A DNA stretch of 12,328 bases, taken from the NCBI GenBank assembly GCA_000697335.1, contig JNEM01009374.1, positions 1 through 12,328 of the forward strand. Reading direction: 5' to 3'. This DNA is from Conidiobolus incongruus B7586 (lineage: Eukaryota; Entomophthoromycota; Entomophthoromycetes; Entomophthorales; Conidiobolaceae). Positions 1 through 8,358 of the stretch are shown here, in pieces (position 1 is the stretch's first letter; each line of letters opens with the position of its first letter). The notes beneath the pieces are model-generated. The model was given only the letters and a program-made list of their open reading frames with translations. It made no database searches and was not told the origin of the DNA. The translations under genes and the position numbers were made by a program.

Positions 1-2
1 AA

Positions 3-311
3 TTAAGGACACCTATTATTTTGCATGATAATTGCAAAATACATAAAGCTAAAGCTGTAAAAGATTTTTTATATAAAAAAAATTGGAGGGAGTTACCACA
101 TCCAGTATATTCACCTGATTATAATCTATGTGATTATAATTGTTTTAGACAATTAAAAAAACAGCTTGCAGGAAAAAAAATTCCTGCAAACAAATTAAAT
201 TGGTTTGTGAAACATCAAATTTCAGTCCTTAATAAAAAGAACTGTTTTTTAGGTATTAGAAGCTTACCAAAAGTATGGAAAAGAGTTATTAATAATAAAG
301 GAGGCTATTAA
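3..311 (+). CDS. Mariner (DD34D) transposase, C-terminal part, 5' partial
   Basis: This is the catalytic end of a cut-and-paste transposase that would excise and insert its element at TA sites. The frame is open from base 3 to the TAA at 309-311, and the true start lies upstream of the window; the TTG at 21 is not a start. Visible hallmarks are LHDN (second catalytic Asp, codon at 27-29), HPVYSPDYN, and CDYNCF (third Asp, codon at 132-134). The two Asp residues are separated by exactly 34 residues, the mariner signature, as in Mos1. The tail matches the family pattern GI-x-x-LP-x-x-W-x-x-VI-x-x-x-G-x-Y and ends in NNKGGY. No stop interrupts the visible 102 codons, so this part looks fairly young, but the first catalytic Asp and the DNA-binding domain cannot be seen. 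The codons are very AT-rich, like the surrounding DNA. Confidence 0.85.
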   Translation, partial: LRTPIILHDNCKIHKAKAVKDFLYKKNWRELPHPVYSPDYNLCDYNCFRQLKKQLAGKKIPANKLNWFVKHQISVLNKKNCFLGIRSLPKVWKRVINNKGGY

Positions 312-379
312 TTTTATATTATTCATTAAATTTTATATATTATTTATTAATTTATTTGTTTAATTTTAATTTTAAAATT

Positions 380-402
380 GTGCCATTACTTAATTTCTGC
401 AC
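380..402. repeat. Candidate 3' terminal inverted repeat of the mariner element
   Basis: A block of mixed composition stands out from the flanking A/T. Read inward on the minus strand it begins GTGCAGAAATTAAGTAAT and continues GGCAC, directly after TA at 403-404. Tc1/mariner terminal repeats commonly lie next to a TA duplication, and this one sits about 70 bases after the transposase stop, a normal distance. The partner repeat is outside the window, so the call is inferred from position and look. Confidence 0.45.
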
Positions 403-404
403 TA

Positions 405-2990
405 ATAATATGAAAATTCAAAATCCATATAATTTTAAAATCATTAAAATATATTTCAAAGGTTAAAATATTATTAAAAAAATCCTTATTATTATTTATT
501 ATATATATTATTTAAAATAAATATTTTTTAATATTATTTTAAAGTTAATAAATTAATTTATTAATTTGATTATTTTGAATTATATTTAAATATTTAAATA
601 ATTTAATATATTTTGAGTAATAATTGATTTTTCTTTATATAATTTCCAATTAATTGATTGATTTTGGTTTTATATCATATATCATTTGAATTAGAATTTT
701 ATATATTATTCTTATTTTTATTAAATATATTTTTAATATGTTATAATTTTGGTATTAAATATATATTAATATCTTAAAAGGACCTGTATAGATTTTATTA
801 ATCTTAAAAGTTAAAAATTATATTTTAAAACTTATAAAATACAAAGCCACAAAATTAGATTTTTTTGAAAAATAATAATATTAAATCAGTTTAAACATTT
901 TAGAGTTATTTATAATCTTAGAAATGATAACAAAATAATATATAAAATTTAGATAATTATAATAATATTAAGTTACTAATCACTCTTAAGTGAATAAATT
1001 ACCTAAAAAATACTATTATAATATCACTCACTAATGAGCAATAATAATTATAGATAATTATCCTTTGGGTTGCTATGAATTTAACAATCTTATATAAAAA
1101 TCAAATATAAATTCAAATGCTAAAGTAAATAATAAATAAGAAATAAATAAATTTTAAAATATATTATCATAACTTATTTTAATAAATAATATTGGTGTAT
1201 TCATTAATAGATATATATAATTTAATTAATATCAGAAAGTTAATGATAATTTTCAAAATACGACCTTAAAAATTACTATAATTTAAATATCAATATAATA
1301 TTATTATATTGACTGATTTTTCATTCTTATAGTATATAATTGTAAGTAATTTCATAAAGGATGGAATGGAAAAACAAATGTATAGTATATAAAAAATCTT
1401 ATATAAAACGAGGATCTCGTATCTAGTCAATTTCTGTTAATCATTATATAAAAATATTTAATAGCATATATTTTAATACAGGTTATATAGTTATAAAATG
1501 TAAATATTAAAAATCATATTAATTGAAAATAATAACCACTTTTAAACTGACAATTATTAGTGATATCTCGAATATATAAATTTAATTTGGTAAATTTAAG
1601 GAATATTTTAATACTATTTATTTTGAAATGTCTATTTTCATTTCATATACATTTTTATAGTTTTTAACTGTTATTAATGAATAATAAAAATATTTCAAGT
1701 TAGTTTATTTTATCTTAACATTTCAATTTGATTATTTTTCTTAATATTTGAAACTTAAAAAATTATGTTATATCATTGCAATTTATATGATTATCATATT
1801 GAATCAGATTATTTGTTTGATTGATTGTTTCAATTCAAAGAATTAATATAATTGAAATTCATCTAAAATCATAATTTTTTACCAATTTTGGATCAAAGTG
1901 TGAAAAATAATTTTAAAAAAAAGAAACAGAAATAAAAATTAATAATATAATTGTGAAGTTATTGGCTAAAAATGGAGTTAATCAGCCACTTTATTATTTT
2001 ACTATTTTACCATTTTACTATTAAGATTTATTTATTTTGATCTTATTTGAGAAATCGTGAGAATTTGACGTTTGCATAAAATGAAGATTTGTATTTCTCT
2101 GATGAAAAAAAATTGTTTGTTCTTCTTGTAATTAAAAGCAAAAGATATACTTCATTACTAATCCTTATGAGAATTTTGTCTAATTAATTCATTTTAAAAT
2201 TAATAAAATTTAACTTTTTTGTGACTGTAAATTATGGAAAAGCGGGGTAAATCAGAGATTAAAAATATGCATAATCCCCTCTAACCAGGACTTGACTTAA
2301 AAAGTCAACAATAATTATTTCTAATATTCATAATATTTTATTAAAATAAATTATCTTATACAATTTTATATTCAGTAAAACATATTATAAATTTTGCGAA
2401 TTAATGTTGGATTGATCTCATTTCGATTTACCGGTTACAAACATAGCATAATATTTTTTGAATATATATATATATCTGATACAGCTTTAAACTAATAAAA
2501 AGAGCTCTGAAACAATTATTTGATTATTTATACTAGCCAATTATTTGTTATATCAGGTTAAATAATTATATTTTATATAATTTCTAAAATTTGGAAATTA
2601 TCACTTTATAATAATATTATTTAAGTTATTATTCATTTTATTTTACTTTTTAGATTTATATAAATTTTTAATCAATTCAATACTTTCATAAATATTATTA
2701 TAAATATTAAATTTTTATAAAGGATAATATTTAAGTATTATATATTTCTGATCTTAATTTTTCTAAAATAAAAAATCACTAGTTGATAAAAATTGTTATT
2801 AATAAAGGTAAATTTTTTAATATGTCTTATCAATAAAAATAAATATTATATTATACAAGAATTATTAAATATTTCAAAATGCTATTTATTATTCTGTTTA
2901 ATAAATTTTTGTTATTTTGCAAAATAGCTAAAATGTATACCCATTCACATCTGATTTATTTGAAATACATTTTTGTGTGTTTTAGTCGAT
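405..2990. other. AT-rich intergenic region, 2.6 kb, no gene recognised
   Basis: The stretch is dominated by A/T with frequent stops in all frames. Small deviations are: a short (AT) run at 2462-2474; a 12-bp direct repeat TATAGTATATAA at 1328-1339 and 1381-1392; a frame from ATG 1361 that is open for 21 codons, then a stop, then open again to about 1508; and a GC-richer patch at 2233-2296 that I could not interpret. The last 100 bases are the 3' flank of the minus-strand gene that ends at 2991. Confidence 0.6.
2955..2960 (-). terminator. Poly(A) signal candidate for SSP-A
   Basis: AATAAA on the minus strand lies about 31 bases past the stop codon of the gene. In such AT-rich DNA this hexamer is common by chance, so support is positional only. 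Confidence 0.35.
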
Positions 2991-3371
2991 TTAGTCCGAT
3001 TCACTCTCATTACTGCCACCAGCTTCGTCTTTGGTATCAGGTGCGCTCCCTGAACTACTAGTATCTTCGACCTCTGCTTCGGATCCGCTTTTTGAACTAT
3101 CAGGAGCATCACCCTTTTTGGTGACTACGCTCTCTAATTTAGCCGCACCCTCAGCAAAAGAATCCAAAAATTTAGTAGCAGCCTCCAACGGAATTTCAGG
3201 TACTCCCTTTGGCTTTAACGAATTCACCACTGGAATTGCGACCTTTGTAATACCATTCATTGTCTTTACTAGAGAACTAATGAATGGTGACACTGGTATT
3301 TCGGGTTCAGTTGGACGGTTGGCAGAAATAAAAGCGACTAAACTAACTGTAAATAAACTTGAGAATTTCAT
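2991..3371 (-). CDS. SSP-A: small secreted acidic protein of unknown function
   Basis: I do not recognise this 126-residue protein. Residues 1-17 form a typical signal peptide: Lys2, a hydrophobic core (LFTVSLVAFI) and a small-residue site ending ISA, so export is likely. The mature part has two probable amphipathic segments, about 29-52 and 61-84, rich in Val, Ala, Leu and Ser with Pro breaks. From about residue 87 to the end it becomes a disordered tail of Ser, Glu, Asp, Gly and Ala, ending NESESD. There is no cysteine, no second membrane segment and no GPI-type hydrophobic C-terminus. The ATG at 3371 is preceded by A residues, and a TATA box lies 69 bases upstream. The region is much richer in G+C than its flanks and has an unbroken frame ending in TAA, so it looks like a live gene. 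A plus-strand frame over the same bases is judged a shadow because it lacks a signal peptide and promoter. A decayed relative lies 1.2 kb away on the same strand. A cell-surface, spore-coat or host-interaction role is possible but only guesswork. Confidence 0.8.
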   Translation of the reverse strand: MKFSSLFTVSLVAFISANRPTEPEIPVSPFISSLVKTMNGITKVAIPVVNSLKPKGVPEIPLEAATKFLDSFAEGAAKLESVVTKKGDAPDSSKSGSEAEVEDTSSSGSAPDTKDEAGGSNESESD

Positions 3372-3422
3372 TTTTGAATATTGGTGTAATAATGATGCTG
3401 CTATAAGTATTATATTAGAGTA

Positions 3423-3451
3423 ATATTTTCAGTTTATATACCTGAAAATAT
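3423..3451 (-). promoter_or_regulatory. SSP-A core promoter: TATA box inside a perfect inverted repeat
   Basis: On the minus strand TATATAAA (3433-3440) lies 69 bases before the ATG. It is flanked by perfectly matching 10-bp arms, ATATTTTCAG at 3423-3432 and CTGAAAATAT at 3442-3451, leaving the TATA box in the 9-base spacer. The TATA role is inferred from sequence and from similar spacing at the other three genes here. The arms could be a dimeric regulator's operator or could form a cruciform. Confidence 0.55.
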
Positions 3452-4093
3452 ATTCCGCCCAAATATTTTTTCATGGCTGAGTTTGATTTTTTTGCAGAAA
3501 CATTAGTGAATTTTTCAAAATGAAATTATTAATCATTTTCATTGACACCCGAAGCCACAATCAAAAATCAGAATTAAATCAATAAATTCTAAATTAAGAT
3601 TTGTTCAATATTAAATATTTAATATAATGGTAAAAAATATACTTTTCAATAAATTGATACATATCTTATTTTAATAATCAAATATATAAATTTGCAATAG
3701 TGTTATTTAAAATAAAAATGAACCATGTTCAAAACTCAGTCTAGATTTAATTATGCACACAAAAATAAAAATTTAAATATTTAAAAATAACTGATTCTTA
3801 AAAATATTTATCAATTATAATATAAAATCAATGTTATTATAAAAAAATATATAAAATTAATTAACTTATTATTATATCAATTTCTCTTATACTTCAATTA
3901 TAAACCTTTACCAACTTAATTAATGCGTATTAATTGAATTGATTAGACCAAATTAATCCTAATCAAATGTTTTTAAATTTCCTATTGGTTTTAAACTATA
4001 TTAAATATAATATTATTTCTTAAAACTCCAAGAAATATGTGGAGCATGAAGAATTTCCCGAAACTATTTAAACAATGCGGTTTTTAGATTATC

Positions 4094-4094
<1 letters not shown>

Positions 4095-4127
<33 letters not shown>
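4095..4127. repeat. (TA)16 microsatellite
   Basis: An uninterrupted run of 16 TA units plus one T. Tracts of this kind are length-variable and can extrude cruciforms. It is the longest simple repeat in the window. Confidence 0.95.
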
Positions 4128-4129
<2 letters not shown>

Positions 4130-4527
4130 CATACAAAATTGAATAAACCCAATATCTAGAGTTATAGATACAATTTTCGAGTTTTAAGCTTTTGGGTAGT
4201 TCCAAGAAATCCTAATATGAGTGATAATTGTTGAATTAAATCATAGGGTGAAATTAGAATATTCTCAAAATTTTATGAGTATTTAAATGTTGAAATTCTA
4301 TTTTAACATTTGATAATTAGATCCAGTTTTAATCTTAACAAACTATACAACCTATGAAATTGGTATAATATTAAATTTTATTAATTTAATTCAAAGATAA
4401 TTTAAATTTGATTTAGGAATATCAAATAGAATATTAAAGATTAAAAAAGATTATGTTAGTCAGTGTAAAGTTAAAATATATTTAGGATATTATTTTAATA
4501 AAACTGATGTATAAAAATTCGATATGA

Positions 4528-4865
4528 TCAAGGAGCAGAATCGTCTTTAATCTTGGAGTTTCGGCTGAGAGTGGTGCCTGATCTGCGGCAGGTTTGTCAG
4601 TAGGTTAATTATTTTCTTTAATACAATTGGAATCATTAGTGAGATCTTTTATAGTTTTGGTTATAAAAGCAACCTCTTCCAGGTCAATTCGATCGCATCC
4701 AGAAGCGTTTGAGATGATATTAGTTGGACATACCGTACTTGTAGCAAGATCAATCATCGTATCGAGTTGATTTTTAAAGAAAGTGATGGGAGATTTTTGA
4801 GCGATTGGCTCTTCATCAGTAATTTAACCTATCAAACTAATGGAAAACAATGTCAAAAATCACAT
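4528..4865 (-). pseudogene. Decayed small secreted protein gene, probable tandem paralogue of SSP-A
   Basis: A GC-richer island on the minus strand reads like a protein once its stops are ignored. From the ATG at 4865 there is a hydrophobic leader (FLTLFSISLIG), then a core of about 70 residues with three cysteines, then a Pro/Ala/Asp-rich tail (PTDKPAADQAPLSAE). Three in-frame stops interrupt it, one directly after the ATG, one at the end of the leader and one after codon 86. The frame probably also shifts near the 3' end. With the same numbering as SSP-A it shares Phe3, Leu6, Phe7, Ser10, Leu11, Ile15, Ile60, Leu62 and Glu63. A Ser-Pro pair (25-26 here, 28-29 there) and a Thr-Met pair (36-37 here, 37-38 there) are slightly offset. 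That agreement, the same strand and the 1.2-kb distance suggest tandem duplication followed by loss. The remaining sequence is well preserved, so decay seems recent. A recoded or spliced live gene is less likely: TAA ends every intact gene here, and no intron with good borders removes the stops. Confidence 0.78.
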
Positions 4866-6230
4866 TTTCAGGACTTTAGTCGAAGGAATATCACCATGGA
4901 TAATTTCTTTCAAAATGCACGTATTATTAATTTACTATATCTATCATTTTGCATTCAATTTTGGCTGAGTATAATTGATCAAATTACTTAAATGTCCTAA
5001 ATATCAAAAAAAATATTTCATTAAAAAGTTAAATAGAAATTACTAAATTTGACTATAAATAAAATTTTATGGCACAACTAAAATATTATCCTTTTTTTTA
5101 ATTATTTATTCATTAGCCAAAGACACTAATGCATTTTTAAAGTATTTATTTTTCTTAAATTAAATATATATTCATTATTATTATTATGTCATCTGAGAGA
5201 GTTTTACCAAATATGTAGAAGCTTCAAAATGAATATCATTAAAATAATTTCAATTGACAATTATATATACTATATAATTAAACTAAATTATATATCAAAA
5301 ATAATACCATAATAAATTCAAAAAAAATAATATATAAATTTCAATTGAAACGATTGAGTGAATAGATTACAGGAGAAAATGTAAAATCCAGAGGAGAGGT
5401 AACAAACTTTTAGGTGACCTAATATTACTATTCAGAGTATAGTGATTTTTTCCCAGTTTAATAGTCTGTATATTATATTCGTTTTTAGTTTGGATTGAAT
5501 TCCAAAAATTAATTTAAGGGATAAGCTCTTGAATAAAACATATACATTAATATGTTATGACTTGAATAGCTGATATATTTTTCCTAAATATTTTAATTCT
5601 TGAATTGGAGTATCATATTAAATCTAATTATGATATACTAGCCCATATCTTATGGTTTTACATTTTTTCCTTAGTTATTTGTTTTCTCTAATAATGACAT
5701 CGCCTGATTAAGTTGATTAACTTTCACTTAATTGCTATGATTTCAGTTAATAATAGTATTTGAGGATTTTATTTATTTAGAATATATATATATATATATA
5801 TATATAATAGCAAAAATCATTGCAATAATTAATGACTGTGGAATATCACAATTACAAAGATAAAATTATTGAATTTATTAAAATTATCAAAAAAAAATTT
5901 TAAAATATTAAAACACAATAAATTTATAATAAATAATAATCCAAAGAGTGTAAAATCAAATAATATGATTTAATATTCCTTTGTTTAAATTTTTGAAAAA
6001 TATTTTTTTCTTTAATAAAAATTTTAAGGATTAATCTAAATCCATTGATATAAATGGATTCTATTTAATGCTCATTTATTTAAATTGTCAAGTATCAATT
6101 ATATATTTTAATTATATCTATTTTAAAATGTAATTAATTTGAGATATTTATATTAAATAATATATAATAATATCTTTCCATAACATATACAAATCCGATA
6201 TTAGTACAATTTCTCAGTTTTTCCAATATC
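4866..6230. other. AT-rich region without a supported gene
   Basis: Bases 4866-4940 would be the old leader and promoter of the decayed gene and are slightly GC-richer. At 5367-5513 the minus strand is open for 48 codons before a TAA, unusual for this composition, but it has no ATG, and the plus strand over part of the same bases is also open, so no gene is called. An (AT) microsatellite lies at 5782-5806. Confidence 0.5.
5782..5806. repeat. (AT)12 microsatellite
   Basis: A perfect alternating A/T run of 25 bases, bounded by AA at the left and AA at the right. Confidence 0.95.
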
Positions 6231-6419
6231 TTAAAGTAATTTATTTACAGTACTTTGAGCTTTTTCCAATCCTCGACTATTAGTCATCACCATAATCAAT
6301 GGAACTTAATAACATTTTATAACGGCATTATTTCTTACTATTAATGGCTCGTGATTCTCTAGAATTTTGGTTTCTGATATTGTATGAAAGTGGGTTATAG
6401 ATTGGGCATAATTAGAGAT
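6231..6419 (-). pseudogene. Unidentified coding-like relic (63 codons, one internal stop)
   Basis: The minus strand is open for 37 codons, has one TAA (6306-6308), then is open for 24 more codons to a TAA at 6231-6233. The residues look protein-like, for example ILENHEPLIVRNNAVI in the first part and SRGLEKAQSTVNKLL at the end, and the patch is GC-richer than its flanks. No ATG begins it. Just upstream there is a T-rich run ending in TAG (6420-6422), preceded by CTAATAC (6444-6450), which resembles a fungal branch site and 3' splice site. A possible donor GTATAT starts at 6489, but the sequence before it is closed by stops in the phase needed. I read it as the 3' end of a dead gene. The VRNNAVI stretch recalls HEAT-repeat proteins, but that is too little to name a family. 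Confidence 0.45.
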
Positions 6420-8015
6420 CTAAAAAAATTGAAACTAATAATCGTATTAGAATTATTGAGTGATATAACATCATTTTTAAATTATATACCTAGTGAAATA
6501 ATACAAAAGTATATTTTGATAAGTTACAGATAGAGTATAAAAATGTATATTAAAGTTTGACCAATTAATATATTTACAGCAATTAATAGATTAATATTAA
6601 ATTGATAATATCAACCTCAAAGATATTTTTATATTGAATTTCTGTAACATGAATATTAATGAGTTTGAATAAAAAATTCATTTAATTCCAAACTTGAATA
6701 TCAATAATTGTATTATAATGATGAATTATTTTAGTTTGTTTGTTATGTTAGATAATCTATCAATGGCCTTTATATTTATTATATTGAAATTTGGAATAAT
6801 TTTTCAATTTATTTTGAAAAAATGATTCAATTTAGATATAAATATTGTTAAAAAAATCTGACCATATTTCAAATATTTACACAATAAATTGTTCAAATTT
6901 TATAAATATTAAAAATTTTAATTCTTAAAACTATAATTTAGTGAATTTTTTTTATAAAATTTAACAATATTCAAAATGATATATTAAAATTAGTTAAATC
7001 AAAATATTTGATTAATTTTATATTAATCATTGATATTTTATTCAATATAATCAATTAAAAATATATTAATTATTACCAATTTGATTTTTAATTGAAACTG
7101 ATGAGATTTACTCAATGATATTCAAATTTATTTCCATTTCCTTCGAAAATTTTGCAAAAAAAAAGGACACAACTTTATGAACATTTTGTGTATAAAATAA
7201 AATTATTTATAAAACTTGAACAAGAAATTAATACTTTATTTTAACTAAATAATAATAGAGAATTTTATGTTAATTATAGTCTTTTAATCAAACTAAAAAT
7301 TTTCAGTTTCCAATCAAAAGTGGCAAGTGTAACTTTTGGTAATATAATGGTATATTTCTTTTATAGTTGGTATAATAATTGCTGTAATAAGCTATACCTG
7401 GAAATATAAATTGAAAAAAGTGATAATAAAATCAATTCTCATACTCATATTTTATTACCATTTGATGTTTATTTTATTGTTCTAATTCACCGATGATTAG
7501 AAATAAAACTTTGAATAAAAAACAAGTTAGAGTGTGACATCCTTAAACTCATAATTATAAGCTAAATTAAATTCAATTATTATATCACAATAAATAGTTT
7601 AAATATAATTATATTTATTCTAAGATTAGTAATTTTTTAACTATTAAGTCTTATAGTTAGTAATATTTTTAACCAATAATAAAACTCTCGATATAATTGA
7701 ATGATAATCGAAATAAACATTAATAAATGGTTATAATTCCAAAAAAAATTAATATTAACCAATCACTTTTAAATTATTATAAAACGAACAATTTAAGAAT
7801 CTCGAACCAAGATCACCCTTCCAAACTCATCAAAGTACCAAATTAGAATTTGTCTCAGAATTTTTAAACACTAATCAATTTTAATTCAATCAATTTCAGA
7901 AATTTGAAATTGTTCAATCCTCAGTTTCAAATTTCAAAAGTTACTTGAAACTTGAGATGGTATATATATAAGATCTAGGGAAGTAATATAATTATAATTT
8001 TAAAGATTTTAAAAG
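6420..8015. other. AT-rich intergenic region ending in the SSP-B promoter
   Basis: Stops are dense in all frames and I see no gene or RNA gene. Only the last 120 bases, discussed under the SSP-B promoter, show organised sequence. Confidence 0.6.
7899..7970 (+). promoter_or_regulatory. SSP-B promoter: TATA box with upstream TTTCAA/TTGAAA cluster
   Basis: The run TATATATATA at 7961-7970 starts 55 bases before the SSP-B ATG. Just upstream lie several copies of TTTCAA or its complement. They include a perfect 11-bp inverted pair, GAAATTTGAAA (7899-7909) and TTTCAAATTTC (7925-7935), and an overlapping 8-bp pair, AGTTTCAA (7923-7930) and TTGAAACT (7945-7952). Repeated inverted motifs beside a TATA box suggest binding sites for a dimeric activator or repressor; the factor is unknown. 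Confidence 0.5.
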
Positions 8016-8336
8016 ATGAAGTGTAGTTTTGATTCTCTTTTAATTATTAGTTGTTTGAAAGTTTTAGCGCTTCAAGCATTCAAACTTCGTGATCAACAAG
8101 AAATCGTGACGGAACACAGCCATCTCGTACAAGCGAAGGGACCTTTTAGAGGTCAAAATTTCCAAAATATTGAACATCTAGACCGACGGGACGATGGGGG
8201 AAGTGGACCTCTTGGAGAAATAGGGAAATCTTCAGTGGCTGGATTGCTACATGATGGATTGAAGACTGTACAGAGAGCAGAAACTATGGCTGATTCTAAA
8301 ATTACTGGTCAAACTCAAGATGGTCGTAGCATATAA
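8016..8336 (+). CDS. SSP-B: small secreted protein of unknown function, possibly Kex2-processed
   Basis: This 106-residue protein is not recognised. It starts with a signal peptide: Lys2, a hydrophobic stretch at about 7-19 (SLLIISCLKVLAL), likely cleaved near residue 20. Residues 21-58 are polar with His and Gln. Arg57-Arg58 is a dibasic site followed by DDGGSG, which in fungi would suit a Kex2-type Golgi protease and release a 48-residue C-terminal piece. That piece has a probable amphipathic helix (about 71-93, VAGLLHDGLKTVQ) and a polar end. The only cysteines are in the leader, so no disulfides are expected. The ATG at 8016 is preceded by an A-rich leader, with a TATA box 55 bases upstream. 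AATAAA signals follow the TAA stop. The island has far more G+C than its flanks and no break, so it appears live. It shows no clear similarity to SSP-A beyond the secreted architecture. Hormone-like peptide, surface or effector roles are all speculative. Confidence 0.75.
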   Translation: MKCSFDSLLIISCLKVLALQAFKLRDQQEIVTEHSHLVQAKGPFRGQNFQNIEHLDRRDDGGSGPLGEIGKSSVAGLLHDGLKTVQRAETMADSKITGQTQDGRSI

Positions 8337-8358
8337 TAATTATTTTTGGGAGTTGATC

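Larger units (their letters stand above)
1..404 (+). mobile_element. 3' part of a mariner-family (Tc1/mariner) DNA transposon, cut by the window edge
   Basis: The segment carries the C-terminal half of a mariner transposase reading frame, then about 70 bases of A/T, then a GC-richer block at 380-402 followed by TA, the target dinucleotide of this superfamily. The family assignment rests on the DD34D spacing of the transposase. The 5' half and 5' terminal repeat lie outside the window, so completeness and activity cannot be judged. The right boundary at about 402-404 is inferred from the terminal-repeat candidate, not proven. Confidence 0.75.
3372..4527. other. AT-rich region between SSP-A and its decayed relative
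   Basis: The region contains the SSP-A promoter (first 80 bases), two very short plus-strand frames starting at 3473 and 3520, a short coding-looking patch around 4030-4090, and a long TA microsatellite. I see no gene that can be supported. Confidence 0.55.

Noticed and set aside
166-189. Perfect 9-bp hairpin TTGCAGGAA / TTCCTGCAA with an A6 loop
   Set aside because: It lies inside the transposase codons for a Gln-Leu-Ala-Gly-Lys-Lys-Ile-Pro-Ala stretch, so it is best explained as coding coincidence.
2081-2131. Short frame starting MKICISLMKKN
   Set aside because: It stops after 16 codons in AT-rich DNA and has no supporting context.
3031-3423. Plus-strand 130-residue open frame opposite SSP-A
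   Set aside because: It begins without an ATG, has no signal peptide or promoter, and mirrors the codons of the minus-strand gene, which has a leader, a TATA box and a homologue.
3473-3523. Micro-ORF of 16 codons starting MAEFDFFAETL
   Set aside because: Too short, with no promoter evidence and no recognised product.
3520-3585. Micro-ORF of 21 codons starting MKLLIIFIDTRS
   Set aside because: It resembles a signal-peptide start but ends after 21 residues, with no donor splice site nearby and no homologue; probably chance or a remnant.
4528-4865. Alternative genetic code or stop readthrough to explain the in-frame stops
   Set aside because: TAA ends all intact genes of the window, and neither RIB4 nor the lipase contains in-frame TAA or TGA.
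4767-4991. Plus-strand 74-residue open frame
   Set aside because: It lies opposite the decayed secreted gene, starts without a conventional ATG, and has no recognisable features; taken as a shadow.
5070-5083. ATGGCACAA match to part of the mariner end
   Set aside because: Only nine bases agree; the rest of the terminal block is missing and no TA boundary is visible.
6420-6489. A 70-base intron (GTATAT to TAG) before the coding-like relic
   Set aside because: The borders look plausible, but the sequence before the donor carries a stop in the phase needed to join the open frame and has no start codon.
7795-7825. GGTTCGAGATTC-like B-box on the minus strand, possible tRNA
   Set aside because: The T stem does not pair in the canonical register and no acceptor, D or anticodon arms can be built around it.
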